Assembly (NCBI RefSeq): GCF_937616625.2
Contig: NC_065576.1
Span: 34,188,628 to 34,252,627 of the forward strand
DNA length: 64,000 nt
Direction of reading: 5' to 3'
Source of the DNA: Mercurialis annua
Lineage: Eukaryota; Streptophyta; Magnoliopsida; Malpighiales; Euphorbiaceae
A program made the position numbers and the translations under genes. Below, piece by piece: positions 58,227 through 64,000 of this stretch (within the stretch, counting starts at the first letter, position 1; each line of letters begins with the position of its first letter). The notes beneath the pieces were generated by a model. The model was given only the letters and a program-made list of their open reading frames with translations, had not been told where the DNA came from and did not search any database.

Positions 58227-59128
58227 AAAAAAAAAGTTAATAACGCGTTGATGGATTAATTTATATAATAGATACATGCATGATACATTTATTAAAAAAT
58301 AATCAAACATAAAACAAGGCATTTGAAAAATATATTTAAATAGATCATCGTCAAATTTTATATAACAGATACATCTCAGATATATATTTGATATATATCT
58401 GATACATCTCCGATAAATATTTGATACATATTTGACCGTTCGAACCCTATTTCTTGTTTTTTCTATACGTCTTCCTTTTTGTAGTTTTATTACATATATT
58501 ATTTATACATATTTGACACATCTCTAATATATATTTGATGCTCATGAAATGCATCTTTTCTCCTTGATATTTACTTGATATAACTCCAATACATATTCAA
58601 ATCTCTGATACAAAATTTATACATAATAGATACATTTTAAATGTAATTAATAGATACATATTCAATACATAATTTATACATGATAAATACATTTCAAATT
58701 TAATTAATAGATACATGGTTGATACATAATTTATACATGATAGTAACATTTTTAATTAAATTTATACACGATGGATAATTTTTTAAAATATATTTAATAG
58801 ATAAATCACTGATACATAATTTATACATGAACTATACATTTTTTAAATATATTAAATAGACACATTGTTGATACATGATATGTACATTTTTTACCACATA
58901 GTTTATACATGATATATATTTTCTAAATATATTCAATAGATACATCTCTGATACATAATTTTATATGATAAATATATTATTTATGTAGATATATTTTTTA
59001 CTACATAATTTATATACAATATATATATTTTTTAAATGTACAAGATACATCGATGATTTATATTTTTTACATGGTAGATGTATTTTTAAATGAACTGAAA
59101 TCGATACATTGTTAATACATATTTTATA

Positions 59129-59178
<50 letters not shown>

Positions 59179-59520
59179 CTACGATACATAATTTATATAT
59201 GATATATATTATTTATGCATCATATTTTACTTGAAGCCTTAATAAATTAATTTAATATAATTAAAAAAGAAAACAACTGAATAGAAACTAAAATATAAAA
59301 GATTGATATTTCAGGACTAATTACATCTTAAATATAATTTTATAAAATAAATACCAAAACAGCATTGCTCATTAGCTAAAAAAATTACATGAGCATAAGA
59401 AAATAATGTTTATGCTCAAAAAAGCATGGCAAAAAAGCATTGCTCACAAACCAAAAGTACTTCAATATTAGTTGGAACTAGTAGCAGTGATGCGTGCCAA
59501 ATTTGACGCGCGTCAGTTGG

Positions 59521-59654
59521 TATGTATGATAAATAAGACTGTTTTGGATGAGAATGTCATATACGCGTGTCGTCTTTCTATTAAAAATATGTATGATAAA
59601 TAAGACAGTTTTGGATGAGAATGTCATGTACGCGTGTCCTCTTTCTATTAAAAA
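59521..59654. repeat. Tandem duplication of 67 bp
   Basis: Two adjacent copies (59521-59587 and 59588-59654) beginning TATGTATGATAAATAAGAC and ending TTTCTATTAAAAA, with a few differences. Located about 170 bp upstream of DEFL copy 4. Confidence 0.85.
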
Positions 59655-59762
59655 CGGTATTAATGTAAACTTTTTCTATTTTATAGTAAGAATGATAAAT
59701 GTATGTGCTCAATGGTAATGGATGTAAATGTGTCTTATTTTTTGGTATTTTTGTTATTTTCT

Positions 59763-60357
59763 CAAAATATTATTCAATCGTACAATTAGTTTCTTTATAT
59801 TAAAGATTAGATCTCATCAATTATGGCTTCATTTGCTCATATTTTCCTCATATTTCTCATTTTTTTCAGGTATATAGTTTTATATTAATTCATTTTATTT
59901 TTAATATACATAAAACGTGGAATTAAATAAAAAAATTATAAATTATAATAAATAGAGAAATAATTTTTTTGGTTATTTATCTTGCAGCTGCATCAATAGT
60001 TCCTCAAGTTCAGGCTCAACAATGCCCTCACGAGTTATATCCAACAGGATGTGTTATTGAACATTGTTGGAGCGACTGCGATAAGTGGGTTAAAGGAGCA
60101 AGAGGGTTTTGCAAAGGAAACGGACCCGGACAATCAGCACCATTTTCTTGTGAATGCTCTTGTTAAAAAAACCAATAGAGTTGTGTTGTTTTTACAGTTA
60201 CTCAGATAATAAATGGAAATTGCGTGTTTAGTTTTGTCGTCTTCTTATTACATTCATTACGATATATCCAATTGATAATTAAAATTATAAAATACACATT
60301 TTAAAATTAATATCAATAAATATTCAATATAAATTTATACTACTTATATTTATTGTA
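59763..60357 (+). repeat. Tandem DEFL unit 4, partial, first segment
   Basis: Homologous to 1518-2110 of unit 1. It begins in the 5' leader region, so the TATA box and upstream promoter are missing. It ends at GTA (60355-60357) where a CACTA terminus begins. More diverged from units 1-3 than they are from each other. Confidence 0.85.
59823..60166 (+). pseudogene. DEFL copy 4, promoter-less and frameshifted
   Basis: Same two-exon layout as copies 1-3 (exon 1 59823-59869, exon 2 59988-60166). Exon 1 has seven T where the others have six, making it 47 instead of 46 nt. With the normal splice sites this shifts the mature part out of frame and leads to an early stop, so the peptide would not be made. 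Exon 2 alone is well kept, with one change relative to copy 1 (EQCWSD to EHCWSD). The TATA-containing promoter of the other copies is absent. Could only be rescued by an alternative splice site, for which I see no support. Confidence 0.82.
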
Positions 60358-62914
60358 CACTACAAAAAATTTGGCTTGTTGTGACAAAAAAATATGTGAC
60401 AAACTATATTTTGTCATAATAAATAGGTTAATTGTGAGAAAAATATATTTTGTCACAATGAGAGTTCAATGAAATGATATTGTGACAAATACATATTGTG
60501 TCAACCATTTTTGTCACTATAAAAATTAATTATGTTTGTTGTGACTAACTATTTTGACAAAAAAATGTTTTTTCGCCGTAATTTAAAATATTTTTATTAT
60601 GACAAACTAAATTTTATCATAATATTTAAAAAAAGTGGTGACAAATTTTATTTTGCAGCAATTAGATATATTTTGTCACTATAAAAATTAATTATGTTTA
60701 TTGTGACAAAGTATTTTGCCAAAAAAACACATTTTATTATTGTATATTAGAATTTAAGTTATGATGATAAAATGAATTTTATCATAATTTGTAAAAATGT
60801 TGTGAAAAATTTATTTTTGCAGCAATTAAGTAGAAATTAAATGATATTGCAATAAATTAATATTGTGTCAAATTTTTTCGTCATTGCAAAAAAAGTAAAT
60901 ATGTTTTTGTGACAAAGTATTTTGCCAAAACAAATATTTTGTTCCCGTATTTTAAAAATACAGTTATAACGACCGAATATGAATCTTTTGTTAACCTTAT
61001 GTCAACCGTATGTTAACCTTATGAAACACAAAATAAACACAAAATAGAAAAAGAAAAAGGAATTGCAGAACGCATATGATAAAGAATAACTTAAAAAATA
61101 ATCTTTACACTATAGTTTATTGTGTCATATTTATTTGTCACTATAAAAAAAGTAAATATGTTTTTGTGACAAAGTATTTTGCCAAAATAAATATTTTGTG
61201 CCTTTATTTAAAATACAGTTATAATAACCGTACATGAACCTTTTGTCGACCATATGTCAAACTTATAAAACACAAAATACACAAAAAAAATAGAGAAAGA
61301 AAAACGAATTGCAGAAAATAAATGGTAAAGAAGAAAATATATACAGTTATAATGATAAAATAAATGTTAGCATAATATTTAAAGACTTTTGTGACAAATT
61401 TTATTTTGCAGCAATTAATTAATTTATATAATGTTGTTATAATTAAATATTGTGTCAAATATTTTTGTCACTATAAAAATTAATTATGTTTGTTGTGACA
61501 AAGGGTTTTGACTAAAACCGTTTTGTCAGTGTATATTAAAAATACTGTTATTATGATAAAATAAATTTTATCATAATATGTAAAAATATTGTGAATAATT
61601 TATTTTTCCAGCAATTAAGCGAAATTAATTGATATTGAGATTAATAAATGTTTTGTCACTATGCAATTGAAAAAAATTAATGATAACAGGATTAAATGGG
61701 TTATGAAATTATATTTTATTTTGATAAAAAAAGGTATGTGATAATTAAGATTCAAATATCCAAATTAGGTTAACATCTTATCTTATCAAAGCACTCTTCA
61801 TTAGGAAAAAACTTTTTTTACTGAATATTGACACCACACTACCGCATCAATTCCATTGTTGTACTTTCCCGCCGCCGCACTTTCATCGATTCTGTGTTTG
61901 TTGCTGCTTATTTGTCTAGGTATTTTTTTAACTAAAGAAAAAAGACTAAATTGATTAATGTAGGATGAATTTCACATTCAAATTGCTTATTTGTTCAATT
62001 GATAATTTAAATTTTCAACTGATTCGTACAAACTCGAGGTAGGGATTCAAACTCGACGAATTATCTCCTATTCTCGAGTTTGTTATCTCAGTGAAAACAA
62101 GAACTCGAGGTTATACTTCCATTTCGTCGAGTATTAAGCCTTACATCAAGTTTGTGCTTAAACAGAGATAAAAAATTCGAGTTAAGGATGTAACTCGTCG
62201 AGTCTTAAGCATGACATCGAGTTTTAACATTGCAAGAGACGCATAAACTCGAGTAATGTGTAAAAGTCGTCGATTATATAGCCTTACCTCGAGTATGTTT
62301 ATAACTGAAATGACATGAAATTTCTAAGGTATAATAATCTATGCAAGTTTAAACAGAATTTCTGGCTAATAATAGCTCATTAGAGAGGGTCCTCTTCTTT
62401 TTACAGTAACCCTAAATAAATGTTAGTCTTGTTTCTGAACAGCATGTAATTCAGGAAAAGCAATTGGAGATAAGTTTAAAATAGCTGACGATATCGGATT
62501 TGTAATGGGTAAGTTTTAATTATATTTTCAATTGATAGATTTGTACCAAATATTGATGTTGCCTAATATATTATTTTGGAATTAGAGGGACGCCATCAGA
62601 CAATAGTTGGATGAAGTCGTACCGATTTAGTTCATGTTATATTCAAGGGGTCAAAAATTTATGAATATTTAAAAAGACTTTACTGATTCAAATGGCAGAG
62701 TTCGATGTCCATGCAAGAATTGCATCAATAGCTATTTGAAGCCATTGCAAGAAGTCAAAATGGATCTATATCAATATGGAATTAGTGAAAACTACACAAA
62801 CTGGATGCACCATGGTGAGACTTCTCAACCTCGTGATAGTTTTGATGGCTCTATCAATTCCGACAATGAATTGGAGAATAGTGGAAATGATGTTTCCGAA
62901 ATGTTAGATGATAT
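60358..62914 (+). mobile_element. 5' part of a second, decayed CACTA element
   Basis: Starts CACTACAAAAAATTTGGC, a typical CACTA terminus, with repeated TTGTGACAAA / TTTTGTCACTATAAAAATTA words as subterminal repeats (60375-61640). Further in are a TCGAG-rich minisatellite (62030-62300) and the start of a TNP2-type transposase (62590-62918). It then breaks off into DEFL-unit sequence. About 330 bp of the unit (2115-2443 in unit 1) are missing at the join, so the other end was lost by deletion. Different family from the intact CACTA at 17900. Confidence 0.75.
62030..62300. repeat. TCGAG-rich minisatellite in the CACTA fragment
   Basis: About four diverged units of 65-70 bp, each with AACTCGAG, then TCGTCGAG, then TTAAGCCTTACATCGAG-like words. 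Lies between the subterminal repeats and the transposase start. Confidence 0.6.
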
Positions 62915-62918
62915 TTAA
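62590..62918 (+). pseudogene. TNP2 transposase N-terminal fragment (transposase-associated domain)
   Basis: SWMKSYRFSSCYIQGVKN is followed after a frameshift and stop by GRVRCPCKNCINSYLKPL and DLYQYGISENYTNWMHHGE. This is the zinc-binding transposase-associated domain that starts TNP2 proteins (Cys-Pro-Cys...Cys, then a W-x-x-H-G-E motif). The frame ends at TAA 62916-62918, created at the junction with unit sequence. Non-functional remnant. Confidence 0.75.
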
Positions 62919-63667
62919 TCTTAATCTTTTATGTGAAATTAATGTTGTTATCTTGAAGAAATTAATAAGATCTATCCACATATAGTTTAAAATGTAATAA
63001 TTAGAATCTCACTCTTATAATTTTTTATTTAGTTTTATCTTCAAATTTTCTAAAAATAACAAATATTTTCTTATTGATATAAAAATTGTGAGTATTATTC
63101 TTAAATTGATCAAAACGGATGTAAGTAAACTCGCAAATAAGAAATTCAGGGACTGTATTAACCGATTGTTTGATGTTTATACCAAGCCAATGAGATATTT
63201 TCTGGTCCACTCTCTTAAAGGATAAAAGATTACATCGAGAACAAACTAAAAGCAATTAATAATAAAAAAACTAAAAATAATTAATGTCCATTTAATTTTT
63301 TTAGACATTTCAAAAATATAGGATATTTTAGATAAAGTAGGAAATCGTTTTTTATATTAATATGTGCCTCTTCTTTCAAAATATCATAAACTTTGGAATG
63401 GAGGAAGGATAAATTATGGATAGTAAATATTAGACGCATGGATTCATTAAAAAAAAGATTGAAATCAAAATACCATCACTGCAAGTTCTTGATTTTTAGT
63501 CATTTATTTTGACGTTACATGCTTTATAAGTATTTTGTCATTTTATATTACAAAAAACATTTCATTGTATAGAAATCATCTTTACTAGTTATAAGATTAA
63601 TTTTTTAAGAATTACCACTGATATATACTAATTTGTTACTATATTAGTTGTTTTCTAATAAGGGGTT
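62915..63667 (+). repeat. Tandem DEFL unit 4, second segment
   Basis: Resumes homology to about 2443-3185 of unit 1 (AT-rich 3' part of the unit, no gene) and ends at AAGGGGTT where a minus-strand LTR begins. Confidence 0.85.
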
Positions 63668-64000
63668 TGTCACGACCCATTTTCATGAATCGCGACCGGC
63701 GCTAGGGTATGGGTAATGTAGTACCAAAACCCGTAGCTAGCCTTTCATTTAACATATATACACATAAACCTGCAGAAAACCAATGCTCGAGAGGGAATCA
63801 AGACTTCAGTCTAAATCTAGCAGTTATAATATTCAACAGTTAATATAACATGCTTATCCAATTCCGAGTCCAAAATAGATTTATCATAACCCAATGTAAA
63901 TAATATAACATGCCAAAGTAATATAACCGGTCGAATCAATCCGACAAAATAGATAATAATAATAAGGACATCTAGTTACTACTGCGGTCTAAGAATAAAA
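63668..64000 (-). mobile_element. 3' end of a Tekay-related LTR (minus strand), cut by window edge
   Basis: Starts TGTCACGACCCATTTTC and matches the beginning of the solo LTR at 44753 and, after the copia, 53544 onward (ACCGGCGCTAGGGTA, AAACCCGTAGC, ATAAACCTGCAGAAA). It continues beyond the window, so solo or full-length status is unknown. Confidence 0.82.

Larger units (their letters stand above)
57531..59762. other. Gene-free AT-rich DNA between the LINE and DEFL copy 4
   Basis: No coding region is supported. It contains a (TA)n/TTTATA microsatellite (58089-58226), a ~1-kb stretch of degenerate repeats built on GATACATAATTTATACATGA-like words (about 58260-59240), and a second (AT)n run (about 59137-59172). 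None of it matches the DEFL unit, so it was brought in by rearrangement or lies between ancestral units. Confidence 0.6.

Noticed and set aside
58069..58251. ORF of alternating Tyr-Ile residues
   Set aside because: It is only the translation of a TA/TTTATA microsatellite.

Overview
This window is eukaryotic nuclear DNA from a flowering plant, most likely a dicot. The basis is a spliced cysteine-rich peptide gene with a short AT-rich intron, Ty1-copia, Ty3-gypsy and L1 retroelements of plant type, CACTA, hAT-like and Mutator-like DNA transposons, and AT-rich non-coding DNA. The species cannot be named from the sequence. I saw no tRNA, rRNA, CRISPR or bacterial-type operon.

The host part is a tandem array of about 2.99-kb units, each carrying one two-exon gene for a secreted eight-cysteine defensin-like (DEFL) peptide of 74 residues. 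Units 1 (508-3498) and 2 (3499-6491) are uninterrupted. Unit 3 is split into 6492-7312, 34270-36033 and 43940-44263. A partial fourth unit lies at 59763-60357 and 62915-63667. Genes 1-3 look intact. Gene 4 has lost its promoter and carries a 1-nt insertion in exon 1. A hAT-like element with 8-bp target duplications sits in every junction between units, so it predates the tandem duplication.

Most of the window is nested transposons inside unit 3 and just after it. (a) 7313-34269 is an LTR-internal-LTR-internal-LTR array of a non-autonomous, chromovirus/Tekay-like retroelement with LTRs of about 3.3 kb and no gag-pol. A Mutator-like MITE (11978-12263) sits in the first internal region. An 8483-bp CACTA transposon (17900-26382) with two apparently intact spliced genes sits in the middle LTR. 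(b) 36034-43939 is a very young Tat-type Ty3-gypsy element that has lost gag, has nonsense codons in pol, and carries an antisense gene downstream of integrase. (c) 44264 to about 57530 is the 3' part of an L1-type LINE. It is split by a solo LTR (44753-56175), which is split in turn by a Sirevirus-like copia element (44818-53543, minus strand) with an extra ORF after pol. (d) 60358 to about 62914 is the 5' end of a second, decayed CACTA element inside unit 4. LTR fragments of the same broad family as (a) reach both window edges (1-507 plus strand, 63668-64000 minus strand).

The order of events can be read from the nesting: hAT insertion, tandem duplication of the DEFL unit, then LINE, solo LTR and copia, the three-LTR array, the CACTA inside that array, and recently the Tat element (LTRs differ at about 2 of 588 positions). 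The most unusual signals are structural. Each long LTR carries four serial hairpins that keep a common loop while their stems differ by compensatory changes, plus a separate cluster of GC-rich hairpins. The intact CACTA carries an imperfect hairpin about 270 bp long just upstream of its transposase gene.
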